NCBI GenBank assembly: GCA_002371785.1
Contig: DFGU01000078.1
Span: 16,162 to 31,137 of the forward strand
Direction of reading: 5' to 3'
From: Bacteroidales bacterium UBA3742
Lineage (GTDB): Bacteria > Bacteroidota > Bacteroidia > Bacteroidales > Paludibacteraceae
DNA: 14,976 bases
A program made the translations under genes and the position numbers. Below are positions 6,302 to 13,540 of the stretch, piece after piece (position 1 is the first letter of the stretch; each line of letters opens with the position of its first letter). The notes beneath the pieces were generated by a model. That model saw only the letters and a program-made list of their open reading frames with translations, was not told where the DNA came from and did not search any database.

Positions 6302-7525
6302 ATGAAATCAAAACATGTATTTTTTCTCGCGCTGACAGTCCTGGCACTGAACGTGCAGGCGCAAGAGGTGGATAAAGCGGCCGTACAGTCGCAGGTAAGC
6401 GCGGCTGAGAAAGCCAAGAAGGATTTGGAGAAAGTAGATACCGGCGACAAGGCGTGGAAGTTCTCTGGTTCAGTGGGACTCAATGCCGCTGCTACCGGAT
6501 TGTTCAACTGGGCAGCCGGTGGTAACAACAATATCAATGGCGTGGCCTATACGCGTCTGCGTCTGCTCTACCACGGCAACAATATCGCATGGGATACCAA
6601 CCTGGACCTGGAGTACGGTCTGAGCTGGATTGATCAGGAGTATGACAAGTTGCAGAAATCGAACGATAAGATCAGTTTGGCTACCAAGTTCGGTTGGGAG
6701 TTTAAGAAGAATTGGTATCTGACCGTCTTGGGTGCATTCAACACCCAGTTTGCTCCGGGTTTGAACTACAACGGTACGGCGGATGCAGATCCTATCGTAT
6801 CTAAGTTCATGGCGCCGGGCTATATCGATGTGTCTGTCGGTGTGGACTGGAAGACTTCGGTGAACGGAGCCGACTTCTCGCTCTACCTCTCTCCGGTGGC
6901 AGGTCGTCTGACTACTGTGGTGGTAGGCCCGAAGATGAATCAGTATTTCGCCGACAAGGCGGACTATCAGAAAGCCGGCATGTACCAGCTCAGCGCCGCT
7001 GAGGAGGCTGCCTATGGTGCTACCGGACTGGAATATGCTCTCAAGGACAAATACGCTGTTTGGCGTTACAACACCGACGAGACCACCGGCAAGGTCAACA
7101 AATCGTATGAGAAGAACACCCGTGCCGAGCTCGGTTTGAACATCAAGGGTGCGATCAACTACACCTACAAGGACTTTAAGCTCCAGACCACGCTGGGCCT
7201 CTACACTCCCTATGCATGGGATAAGACGCGCGTGTATGAAGAGAAAGCCACCGGCGATATGTATGCCGACCTAGGGACTGGTGCTACCTACCCGGAGGCT
7301 ACCTACAAATACCTCGGCTTCCGCGACAACAACCGTCGCTTCGGTAACTTTGATGTGGATTGGACCGTCAACCTGAGTTATCAGTTCCTCAAGTGCCTCC
7401 AGGTGACCCTCTCGACCGACCTGCGTTACTACAACGGCGTCAAGATTGCCAACAAGGCAGGCGATGAGGCTGAGCGCGTTCAGTTCAAGGGAATGATCGG
7501 TCTGGGTGTAGGCTATTCGTTCTAA
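6302..7525 (+). CDS. DUF3078-like outer-membrane beta-barrel protein
   Basis: A protein of 407 residues with a signal peptide (1-20, cleavage after NVQA). After a short Lys/Ala/Glu-rich linker (22-50), the sequence becomes a run of short amphipathic strands rich in Trp, Tyr, Gly and Asn. It starts with WKFSGSVGLN and the motif GLFNWAAGGNNN (66-77), which I associate with the Bacteroidota family DUF3078. It ends VGYSF with a terminal phenylalanine, as outer-membrane barrel proteins commonly do. The function of the family is not established; a structural or transport role in the outer membrane is inference. It leads a tight gene run: the next gene starts 21 bases after its stop with no terminator between, so it is probably transcribed with the division genes and rny. 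Confidence 0.8.
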   Translation: MKSKHVFFLALTVLALNVQAQEVDKAAVQSQVSAAEKAKKDLEKVDTGDKAWKFSGSVGLNAAATGLFNWAAGGNNNINGVAYTRLRLLYHGNNIAWDTNLDLEYGLSWIDQEYDKLQKSNDKISLATKFGWEFKKNWYLTVLGAFNTQFAPGLNYNGTADADPIVSKFMAPGYIDVSVGVDWKTSVNGADFSLYLSPVAGRLTTVVVGPKMNQYFADKADYQKAGMYQLSAAEEAAYGATGLEYALKDKYAVWRYNTDETTGKVNKSYEKNTRAELGLNIKGAINYTYKDFKLQTTLGLYTPYAWDKTRVYEEKATGDMYADLGTGATYPEATYKYLGFRDNNRRFGNFDVDWTVNLSYQFLKCLQVTLSTDLRYYNGVKIANKAGDEAERVQFKGMIGLGVGYSF

Positions 7526-7546
7526 AAACATCCTATCATCTGTCGG

Positions 7547-7825
7547 ATGGAACAGCTGGAGCAACTCTCGGAGAATATACGAGTTCTTCTCATGCGGTAT
7601 GATGAGCTGCGTGAGGAGAATCGTCGTTTGCGGGAGGCTAATAAGAGTCAGCGCGAGGAGATCCTGCGTTCGCACCAGGAACTGGCGGAACTGGAGACCC
7701 AGTACAGTCGTCTCCGTCTGGCCAGTGCCATCACGGGTACGCCCGAGGAGCGCGATGCGGCGCGTCGTCGCCTGACGCAGTTGATATCCCAGATTGACCA
7801 TACGATGGAGATACTTAGTCAGTAA
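7547..7825 (+). CDS. Small coiled-coil protein upstream of zapA (ZapB-like)
   Basis: A 92-residue protein without signal or membrane segment. Residues 2-60 form a heptad coiled coil full of Leu, Glu and Arg (for example LREENRRLREANKSQREEI); a second helix follows from about 65 to 90. It sits 8 bases ahead of zapA. In Bacteroidales a small coiled-coil protein in this place is usual, and by analogy with gammaproteobacterial ZapB it could bind ZapA and tie the FtsZ ring together. Sequence alone does not prove homology to ZapB, because coiled coils look alike. The start is set by the only ATG after the upstream stop that gives a complete coil. Confidence 0.75.
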   Translation: MEQLEQLSENIRVLLMRYDELREENRRLREANKSQREEILRSHQELAELETQYSRLRLASAITGTPEERDAARRRLTQLISQIDHTMEILSQ

Positions 7826-7833
7826 ACGCACGC

Positions 7834-8163
7834 ATGCCTGAACAGTTAAATATTCGTCTGCAACTCGACACGCATCCCGTGTCGCTCCGCATTGATGCCG
7901 CCCAAGAGCCCTTCTATCGCGAGGGCGCTAAGCTGCTGAATCAGCGCTACCAGTACTTCCGCAAGGCCATGCCTACGGCTACCACCGAGCAGCTATGGAT
8001 GTACGTCGCGCTCCAGTTGGCTGTCAACTGGCGGAGCGATGCGCATGAGAAGGACCTGCAACCCGTAGAGCAGGAGTTGGCAGCACTCAATCAACAGGTA
8101 TTGCAACGCTTGGCAGAGGATCGTCCCGACCTGGAAGACGCCCCGGCCGAGTCGGAAAATTAA
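7834..8163 (+). CDS. zapA: Cell division protein ZapA
   Basis: A cytoplasmic protein of 109 residues that in the known family binds FtsZ and promotes bundling of Z-ring filaments. The N-terminal part fits the ZapA globular head: LNIRLQLDTHPVSLRIDAAQ, then FYREGAKLLNQRYQYFRK, where the family has a strand pair followed by the helix with a conserved Asn. It is followed by a long helix (LWMYVALQLAVNWRSDA, then LQPVEQELAALNQQVLQRL) that makes the coiled-coil dimer and tetramer stalk. The acidic tail DLEDAPAESEN is probably disordered. Length agrees with the family (about 95-110). It lies 8 bases after the coiled-coil gene and 20 bases before rny. No 6S RNA fits in the gap after it. Confidence 0.85.
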   Translation: MPEQLNIRLQLDTHPVSLRIDAAQEPFYREGAKLLNQRYQYFRKAMPTATTEQLWMYVALQLAVNWRSDAHEKDLQPVEQELAALNQQVLQRLAEDRPDLEDAPAESEN

Positions 8164-8183
8164 CACTTAAAATCCAATTATTT

Positions 8184-9719
8184 ATGTCATTATCTGTATC
8201 AGTAGTAGTAATTATCGGAATTGTATCTCTCCTGCTTGGAGCCGGCATATGTTTCATGATCGTGCGTTTCACGAGCATGGGCTTGGTCAAAAAGGCCGAA
8301 GAGGAAGCCGAGATGATCAAGAAGAACAAGATCGTGGAAGCCAAGGAGAAATTCATCGCCCTCAAGCTTGAGCACGAGAAACTAGTGAGCGAGCACGAGC
8401 GCAAGCAACAACAGCAGGATCAACGTCTGCAGCAACGTGAGCAGCAACTCAATCAACGTCAAGGCGAATTACAACGCCAGCAGAACGACTTGCAGCAACG
8501 CAACCAGCAGTTGGATCAGCAACTCAAAGCCGTTGAGTTTAAGACCCAGGAGATAGACAAAATGCATCACCAGGCTCAGCAGCAACTGGAGGCTGCCAGC
8601 GGTCTCTCGGCTGAGGAAGCTAAGAAGCAACTCGTTGAGGCCCTCAAGGACGAGGCCAAGACCAACGCGATGAGCTATATCAACGAGATCATGGACGATG
8701 CTCGCATGACGGCTTCCAAGGAGGCAAAGAAAATCATTATCCAGACCATCCAGCGTGTATCCAGCGAGACGGCCGCAGAGAACACCGTTTCGATCTTCCA
8801 TATCGAGAATGACGAGGTCAAGGGACGTATCATCGGTCGTGAGGGCCGTAATATCCGTGCCCTTGAGGCCGCAACGGGTGTGGAGATCGTGGTGGATGAT
8901 ACGCCGGAGGCTATCACGCTGTCCGCCTTCGATCCCGTACGTCGTGAGATAGCACGTCTGTCGCTCCACCAACTGGTGCAAGACGGTCGTATCCACCCCG
9001 CACGTATCGAGGAAGTGGTAGCTAAGGTGAAGAAGCAGATCGAGGAGGAGATCATTGAGACCGGTAAGCGTACCACGATTGACCTTGGTATCCACGGCTT
9101 GCATCCGGAGCTAATCCGTATGGTAGGTCGTATGAAGTACCGTTCGTCGTACGGTCAGAACCTCTTGCAGCACTCGCGCGAGACAGCCAATCTATGTGCT
9201 GCGATGGCTAGCGAACTGGGTATCAATCCCAAGCGAGCACGTCGTGCCGGCCTCTTGCATGATATCGGCAAGGTGGCCGAAGAGGATCTGGAGATGCCGC
9301 ACGCAGAGATTGGTATGAAGATGTGTGAGAAGTACGGCGAGAAGCCGGATATCTGCAATGCTGTAGGTGCGCACCACGATGAGTGCGAGATGGAGACCTT
9401 GATCGCTCCTATCGTACAGGCCTGCGATGCTATCTCGGGTGCCCGTCCCGGTGCACGTCGTGAGATCGTAGAGACCTACGTGAAGCGTCTGAACGACCTG
9501 GAGAATATGGCACGCTCTTATCCGGGCGTCATCAAGACCTATGCGCTGCAGGCCGGTCGTGAACTGCGCGTCATCGTCGGTGCTGACAAGATATCCGACA
9601 AGGATACCGAGCTGCTGTCGTTCGACCTGGCTAAACGTATCCAGGACGAGATGACCTATCCAGGTCAGGTCAAGGTGACCGTGATTCGTGAGACCCGCGC
9701 CGTCAACTACGCCAAATAG
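8184..9719 (+). CDS. rny: Ribonuclease Y
   Basis: Membrane-anchored endoribonuclease that starts mRNA decay in many bacteria. The 511 residues show the full family layout: a transmembrane helix at 4-28, a long coiled coil to about 195, a KH RNA-binding domain (GRIIGREGRNIRALE, 214-228) and an HD hydrolase domain with the metal-binding residues H330, H359-D360 and D414, plus the conserved stretch DAISGARPGARRE. The C-terminus (QDEMTYPGQVKVTVIRETRA) is also typical. The coil between about residues 75 and 113 is unusually glutamine-rich: 20 of 39 residues are Gln. It is the last gene of the run and is followed by a hairpin and then an intrinsic terminator at 9832-9866. Confidence 0.95.
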   Translation: MSLSVSVVVIIGIVSLLLGAGICFMIVRFTSMGLVKKAEEEAEMIKKNKIVEAKEKFIALKLEHEKLVSEHERKQQQQDQRLQQREQQLNQRQGELQRQQNDLQQRNQQLDQQLKAVEFKTQEIDKMHHQAQQQLEAASGLSAEEAKKQLVEALKDEAKTNAMSYINEIMDDARMTASKEAKKIIIQTIQRVSSETAAENTVSIFHIENDEVKGRIIGREGRNIRALEAATGVEIVVDDTPEAITLSAFDPVRREIARLSLHQLVQDGRIHPARIEEVVAKVKKQIEEEIIETGKRTTIDLGIHGLHPELIRMVGRMKYRSSYGQNLLQHSRETANLCAAMASELGINPKRARRAGLLHDIGKVAEEDLEMPHAEIGMKMCEKYGEKPDICNAVGAHHDECEMETLIAPIVQACDAISGARPGARREIVETYVKRLNDLENMARSYPGVIKTYALQAGRELRVIVGADKISDKDTELLSFDLAKRIQDEMTYPGQVKVTVIRETRAVNYAK

Positions 9720-9722
9720 CGG

Positions 9723-9738
9723 CCGGAATAGGTTCCGG
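9723..9738 (+). repeat. Short hairpin just after rny
   Basis: CCGGAA (9723-9728) and TTCCGG (9733-9738) form a perfect 6-base stem with a TAGG loop, four bases after the rny stop codon. No T-tract follows, so it is unlikely to end transcription alone; it might protect the 3' end of the message. Confidence 0.4.
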
Positions 9739-9765
9739 TGCCGTAAAGGCTATGCAGGCGATAGG

Positions 9766-10500
9766 CTATAAATAGAAATCTTTAGCTAAAGCGCTATATT
9801 GCGGACTGCGACCGCCGTCCGCTGACTCAAGAACCAACGTATCCGTCTCGGGTACGTTGGTTTTTTCGGGGCCAAAGAGCAGCAGGATACGTTTGGCCGC
9901 TTTACCCGCGCGCCCGTACACGCGAGTCATGCGCGTACAATATAAGGAGTGTTGCGCCGCCAGCAGGATCACGTCCGCTTCTGCCTCAGCGGGCAGGATG
10001 AGTGCCAGTTGACCGTTCGGGGCGAGCAAACGGCGGCTATGGAGGAACAGTTCCTCGTAGCTGAGGCTGTCGGTATGACGGGCCAACTGCCGTCCCGCAT
10101 CGGGATTTTTCAGACTGTTGCGGAAATAGGGCGGGTTGGATACGACAAGGTCGTATAATTTACCATTTTGCCATTTATCATTTGTCCATTTTCCATTTTC
10201 CATTTTCCATTCCTGCAATCGTGCCTGAAAGGCACGTACCCCGTTCCCGCAAGCTTGCTCTACCGCCGCTTCGTCGATATCGATACCTTCCACTTCCGCT
10301 TCCGGACAACGCTGCATGAGCATGCGTGCAATCAGTCCACACCCGGTACCGACATCCAGGATGCGTACGACTTGCGTTCCGTCGGCTATGGGTACGGGCG
10401 TCCATGCGCCCAGCAGAACACCATCGGTGCCTACCTTCATGGCGCAGCGGTCGTGACGCAGATAGAACTGCTTGAACTGAAAGCCTTCGGAGCGAGCCAT
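9766..10500 (-). CDS. trmN6: tRNA1(Val) (adenine37-N6)-methyltransferase, TrmN6/YfiC family
   Basis: An S-adenosylmethionine-dependent methyltransferase of 244 residues that in E. coli modifies A37 of tRNA1(Val). Diagnostic parts are the family opening FYLRHDRCAMKVGTDGVLLG (12-31), the SAM-binding motif I LDVGTGCGLIA (48-58), the acidic motif EGIDIDEAAV (71-80), and the catalytic NPPY (122-125) of N6-adenine methyltransferases. The start at 10500 leaves only 3 bases after the stop of the upstream membrane-protein gene, so the two are probably translated from one message. Residues 98-115 (KMENGKWTNDKWQNGK) are a low-complexity insert made by a DNA tandem repeat, placed just before the strand leading to NPPY. 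The last 45 residues are encoded by DNA that also forms the terminator of the opposing rny operon. Confidence 0.88.
   Translation of the reverse strand: MARSEGFQFKQFYLRHDRCAMKVGTDGVLLGAWTPVPIADGTQVVRILDVGTGCGLIARMLMQRCPEAEVEGIDIDEAAVEQACGNGVRAFQARLQEWKMENGKWTNDKWQNGKLYDLVVSNPPYFRNSLKNPDAGRQLARHTDSLSYEELFLHSRRLLAPNGQLALILPAEAEADVILLAAQHSLYCTRMTRVYGRAGKAAKRILLLFGPEKTNVPETDTLVLESADGGRSPQYSALAKDFYL
9832..9866 (+). terminator. Intrinsic terminator of the rny operon, inside trmN6
   Basis: AACCAACGTA (9832-9841) and TACGTTGGTT (9853-9862) are perfect reverse complements. Two further GC pairs and one wobble extend the stem towards a 5-base loop, and T residues run from 9861 to 9866. It lies 113 bases after the rny stop and within the 3' coding end of the opposite-strand trmN6. 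Read leftward the hairpin is followed by CTTGAG, not T's, so it should act mainly on rightward transcripts. Confidence 0.8.
10163..10213. repeat. CCATTTT heptamer tandem repeat inside trmN6
   Basis: Three exact CCATTTT units (10186-10192, 10193-10199, 10200-10206) and a variant CCATTCC (10207-10213) follow three degenerate units (CCATTTTG, CCATTTAT, CATTTGT). The unit is 7 bases, not a multiple of 3, so gain or loss of one unit would shift the frame of trmN6. In the present state the frame is open. Confidence 0.85.
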
Positions 10501-10503
10501 TGT

Positions 10504-11241
10504 TTAGTCGTGGTGATGATGATCGGTGGGAAACTCGATATGAAAGAGCTTGTGATGGTGATGCTCATGTGTGGGGTCTGTGATGCAATGTACCGTCAGG
10601 TAGATACCGGCCAGCAGGAAGAGCACGGCGCATATATGGCGGAACCATTTCTCGAATGTGCCCAACTTGGAAGTCAGTTGCCCTACCGTAATAGCGCTGT
10701 AGCTTATCAGCCAGGCAATGAGCATGATAGGCAGGCCCGTTGCCAAGCCGAAGATGACCGGCATGGTCCATCCCCACGACATAGGCAGCGTGAGCATGAT
10801 ATCTATCATACTGAGGAAGTAGATGAGGCGGTGGGGACAGAAAGCGATGGCAAAGAAGATACCGAGCATGAACGACCACAGCCATGACGAACGGTCATCC
10901 ACGTTCTGCAACCAACGGCTCAAGCCATGATCGTGCTGATGGTGATGTCCGCTCAGCAGCAGGATGACGCCGCAAAGCAACATGAAGCCTGCCAAGATGG
11001 GTTCGCCCCAGTGACCGAGAATATGTTGCAACCCCTCGGTTTGTGCCCCCAGTAGGAAGGGGACGGAGAGTAGGATATAGGTGGTCAGCTTACCCAAAAC
11101 GAACATCAGTCCGTTGATGAGTACCTTCCGGCGATTGCCAATCTCGCGATCTATGTATCCGATAGCCGTTATGGACGTAAAAAGTGTGCAAGGGTCCAAA
11201 ATAGTTAACAATCCGAGCACAAAAGCAGCTATAATTTGCAT
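10504..11241 (-). CDS. CcdA/ArsG-like membrane protein with histidine-rich loops
   Basis: A 245-residue inner-membrane protein with about six transmembrane helices. The layout resembles the CcdA/DsbD transmembrane family and more closely the ArsG-type permeases of Bacteroides ars loci: LGLLTILDPCTLFTSITAIG (9-28) with Cys 18 in the first helix, then the basic NRRKV loop, and a second Cys-Pro at 135-136 (AFCPHR) in a middle helix. Paired Cys of this kind carry electrons in CcdA/DsbD. Two features are not typical of those families: HHHQHDHG (99-106) in a loop and a tail with HEHHHH (225-230) and HHHHD (241-245), which look made to bind a transition metal such as Zn, Ni, Co or Cu. A role in metal export or metal-linked redox transfer is inference. 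The start at 11241 is preferred to one 44 codons upstream, since the extension is not membrane-like and would cover the promoter. Confidence 0.75.
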   Translation of the reverse strand: MQIIAAFVLGLLTILDPCTLFTSITAIGYIDREIGNRRKVLINGLMFVLGKLTTYILLSVPFLLGAQTEGLQHILGHWGEPILAGFMLLCGVILLLSGHHHQHDHGLSRWLQNVDDRSSWLWSFMLGIFFAIAFCPHRLIYFLSMIDIMLTLPMSWGWTMPVIFGLATGLPIMLIAWLISYSAITVGQLTSKLGTFEKWFRHICAVLFLLAGIYLTVHCITDPTHEHHHHKLFHIEFPTDHHHHD

Positions 11242-11266
11242 AAAATGTAATTTTTTTTCGATTTTG

Positions 11267-11298
11267 CTTGCAAAGGTACAAAAAAAGTAGTAAATTTG
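11267..11298 (+). promoter_or_regulatory. Rightward promoter of the histidine kinase gene
   Basis: TAAATTTG (11291-11298) is a full -7 match; CTTG (11267-11270) is a three-of-four -33 match with a 20-base spacer. A start near 11303-11306 leaves a very short leader (about 12-15 bases) before the ATG at 11318. Confidence 0.55.
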
Positions 11299-11302
11299 CA
11301 AA
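11271..11302 (-). promoter_or_regulatory. Leftward promoter of the membrane-protein/trmN6 pair
   Basis: The minus strand reads TACCTTTG (11278-11271) as -7 box and TTTG (11302-11299) as -33 box, with a 20-base spacer; both match the consensus exactly. The predicted start is near 11264, about 23 bases before the ATG at 11241. The boxes are interleaved with those of the rightward promoter. Confidence 0.7.
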
Positions 11303-11317
11303 AGATTTCGGAAAATA

Positions 11318-13507
11318 ATGCGAAAAACACATGTTTTTTTGCTTATGATGGCGTTTTTGGCGGTTGGTTTCACCGCTTGTCACACGCCTAAGCGCGATGC
11401 ACATCGCGTGCAACGCACGCTCCTCAGTCAGCAGTCTGCGGCCGAGCAGCATGCGGATAGTCTCTTGCGTTTTCTGAAAGATGGTCATAGTCTCAACGAA
11501 TGGTGCGTACGTTCGGATAACGACGATAATATCCTCTATTATGTCTATGAGGGTGAACAACTGATTTACTGGTCCGACAACTGGCTCTCGGCCGACGATA
11601 TCCGTCGAACGGATACGATGTCCGGTTGGTGGTACGAGCGCACCAACAATGCGCATGTCGTGGCGCGTTGGCAGAAGGCCGACGAATACGCAGTGCTCAC
11701 CGTCATCCCGATCAAGTACCAGTACCAGTTTGAGAATCGCCAGCTGCACAACAGTTTTATCCCGCCCTTCGAGGCCGATGAGCAGTACCAACTCTCCGAA
11801 CTGACGGTGAGCGGTTTCTATCCTGTATATGCCAACGACAGCACCTTCCTCTTCTCCATCACGGGTAGCCAACCCTACGAGCAGCAGGAGGCGGTAGCCG
11901 GTCCGCTGGCCGACAGCTTTTCATACCGCCAGTTGGTGGATCCGAATGCCGACCGTCCGGCTTGGTACAAGCGTCCGCGCATGCGGGTGCGCCTATATTG
12001 GGTACTCCTGGTGGCGCTGTTTGGCGTGCTGCTCGTGCTGGCTGTGATCGGGCTGATTCGTCATCGCGGCTTCCGGAATATGCCGCTCCGCACCCGTGTG
12101 GTCTATGTCATCATGGCGATGCTATGCGTGGCCTTTGCCTATGTGTTCTTTATCTCTACGCGCTATGTGCGTAGCCACTATCAGCAACGTCAAGAGCGCG
12201 AGTTGCTGCAGAAGACCCTCTATATTCAGTCGCATCTCCACGACCTGTATTTCTCTTCGGCCGGTGCCCGACTTGTAGATGGCAGCACGCTTAGCAGCGA
12301 CCTGCTCAAACTCAGCTATACCTACGAGACCGATATCCACCTCTATGACCGCCAGGGCGAACTGTTGGGCACCTCCGCACCGGAATTGTTCCAGAAGGGC
12401 TTGGCCTCCACCTTGATGGCTTCGGCTCCCTTCTTTACGGGCGACTCAGTGGGGATATACCACGAGCAGATAGGCGATATGCGTTATCTGGCAGGCTACA
12501 TCCCCCTGCTGGATGCGGATGCCGAGATAGCCGGTTATGTAGCTGTGCCGCTCTTCGTCAGTGAACTGGCCGTGCATCGCGAGATCAATGCCTTCTTGCT
12601 CCAGCTCCTGCCGCCCTGTATCGTCCTGCTGTTGCTCTCCATCGTGGTCAGTTATATGTTGGCGCGCGGATTGACGCGCCCCATCAGCCGACTCTCGGAG
12701 AAGATGAGCCACTTCCGCCTGGGCGAAGAGGATAACCATATTGACTATGCCTACCGCGATGAACTGGGCGAGTTGGTAGCCCGCTACAACGAGATGGTGG
12801 ATCAGGTAGAACAGGCTTCTCACCAGTTGGCGCGCAGCGAACGCGAAGGCGCTTGGCGTACTATGGCGCGGCAGATCGCCCACGAAATCAACAACCTGCT
12901 TACGCCTATCAAGCTCAATATCCAGCAACTCCAACGCCTGCGCGGCACCGATCGTTTCGACGCTTATTTCGATCGTACCACCACCTCGCTCGTGGCCGCC
13001 ATCGACAACCTCAGTCGCATAGCCACCTCTTTCTCCTCGTTTGCCAAGATGCCGGAGGTGGAGATTAGTCGTACCGATGTTGCTGCGCGCCTCTCGGGCG
13101 TAGTCACGCTCATGCGTACCAACACGGAGCATGTGCCCATTCGCTATGTGGGGCCCGATGCGGGCGTCGAGGCACAGACCGATCCCGAACAGATCGGGCA
13201 GGTGTTCACCAATATCATCAAGAATGCTATCCAGGCTATCGGCGAGAAGACCGAGGCCGACATCATCGTCATCCTCAATGCCGCCTATTCTGACCGTGAA
13301 ATCGAGGTGTCCATATCCGACAACGGACCTGGTATCCCGAAGGCCGACCAGCCCAAAATCTTTGTGCCTAATTTCACCACAAAGACCACCGGCACAGGAC
13401 TCGGACTCGCCATCTCGAAGAATATTGTCGAGGGCTCTGGGGGACGCATCCGATTTGATACAAATAGTCGAGGTACAACATTCTATGTTTACCTCCCCAA
13501 AACATAA
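11318..13507 (+). CDS. NtrY-like sensor histidine kinase with N-terminal lipobox
   Basis: A membrane-bound sensor kinase of 729 residues; its partner response regulator is not in the window. The N-terminus has a signal sequence ending FTAC at Cys 21, which looks like a lipobox. Then follow a periplasmic region (22-226), a helix (227-247), a basic cytoplasmic loop (RHRGFRNMPLRTR), a second helix (261-281), a second periplasmic region (about 282-428), a third helix (429-449) and a HAMP linker (about 450-500). Charges agree with this topology. The H-box is RQIAHEINNLLTPIKL with the phosphate-accepting His at 522; the family norm is HEIKNPLTP, so Lys and Pro are replaced by Asn and Leu. The ATPase domain is complete: N-box near 632-636, DNGPGIP from 668, GTGLGLAISKNIV from 692. 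The signal sensed is unknown. gdhA follows after 33 bases without a terminator, but a joint transcript is not shown. Confidence 0.85.
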   Translation: MRKTHVFLLMMAFLAVGFTACHTPKRDAHRVQRTLLSQQSAAEQHADSLLRFLKDGHSLNEWCVRSDNDDNILYYVYEGEQLIYWSDNWLSADDIRRTDTMSGWWYERTNNAHVVARWQKADEYAVLTVIPIKYQYQFENRQLHNSFIPPFEADEQYQLSELTVSGFYPVYANDSTFLFSITGSQPYEQQEAVAGPLADSFSYRQLVDPNADRPAWYKRPRMRVRLYWVLLVALFGVLLVLAVIGLIRHRGFRNMPLRTRVVYVIMAMLCVAFAYVFFISTRYVRSHYQQRQERELLQKTLYIQSHLHDLYFSSAGARLVDGSTLSSDLLKLSYTYETDIHLYDRQGELLGTSAPELFQKGLASTLMASAPFFTGDSVGIYHEQIGDMRYLAGYIPLLDADAEIAGYVAVPLFVSELAVHREINAFLLQLLPPCIVLLLLSIVVSYMLARGLTRPISRLSEKMSHFRLGEEDNHIDYAYRDELGELVARYNEMVDQVEQASHQLARSEREGAWRTMARQIAHEINNLLTPIKLNIQQLQRLRGTDRFDAYFDRTTTSLVAAIDNLSRIATSFSSFAKMPEVEISRTDVAARLSGVVTLMRTNTEHVPIRYVGPDAGVEAQTDPEQIGQVFTNIIKNAIQAIGEKTEADIIVILNAAYSDREIEVSISDNGPGIPKADQPKIFVPNFTTKTTGTGLGLAISKNIVEGSGGRIRFDTNSRGTTFYVYLPKT

Positions 13508-13540
13508 ATTAACAAACCGTTTTTATAAACAAAAAACAGC

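Noticed and set aside
11242..11373. 44-codon N-terminal extension of the His-rich membrane protein
   Set aside because: It would cover both promoters and the start of the kinase gene, and the extra residues resemble no leader. The ATG at 11241 begins directly with the first transmembrane helix.
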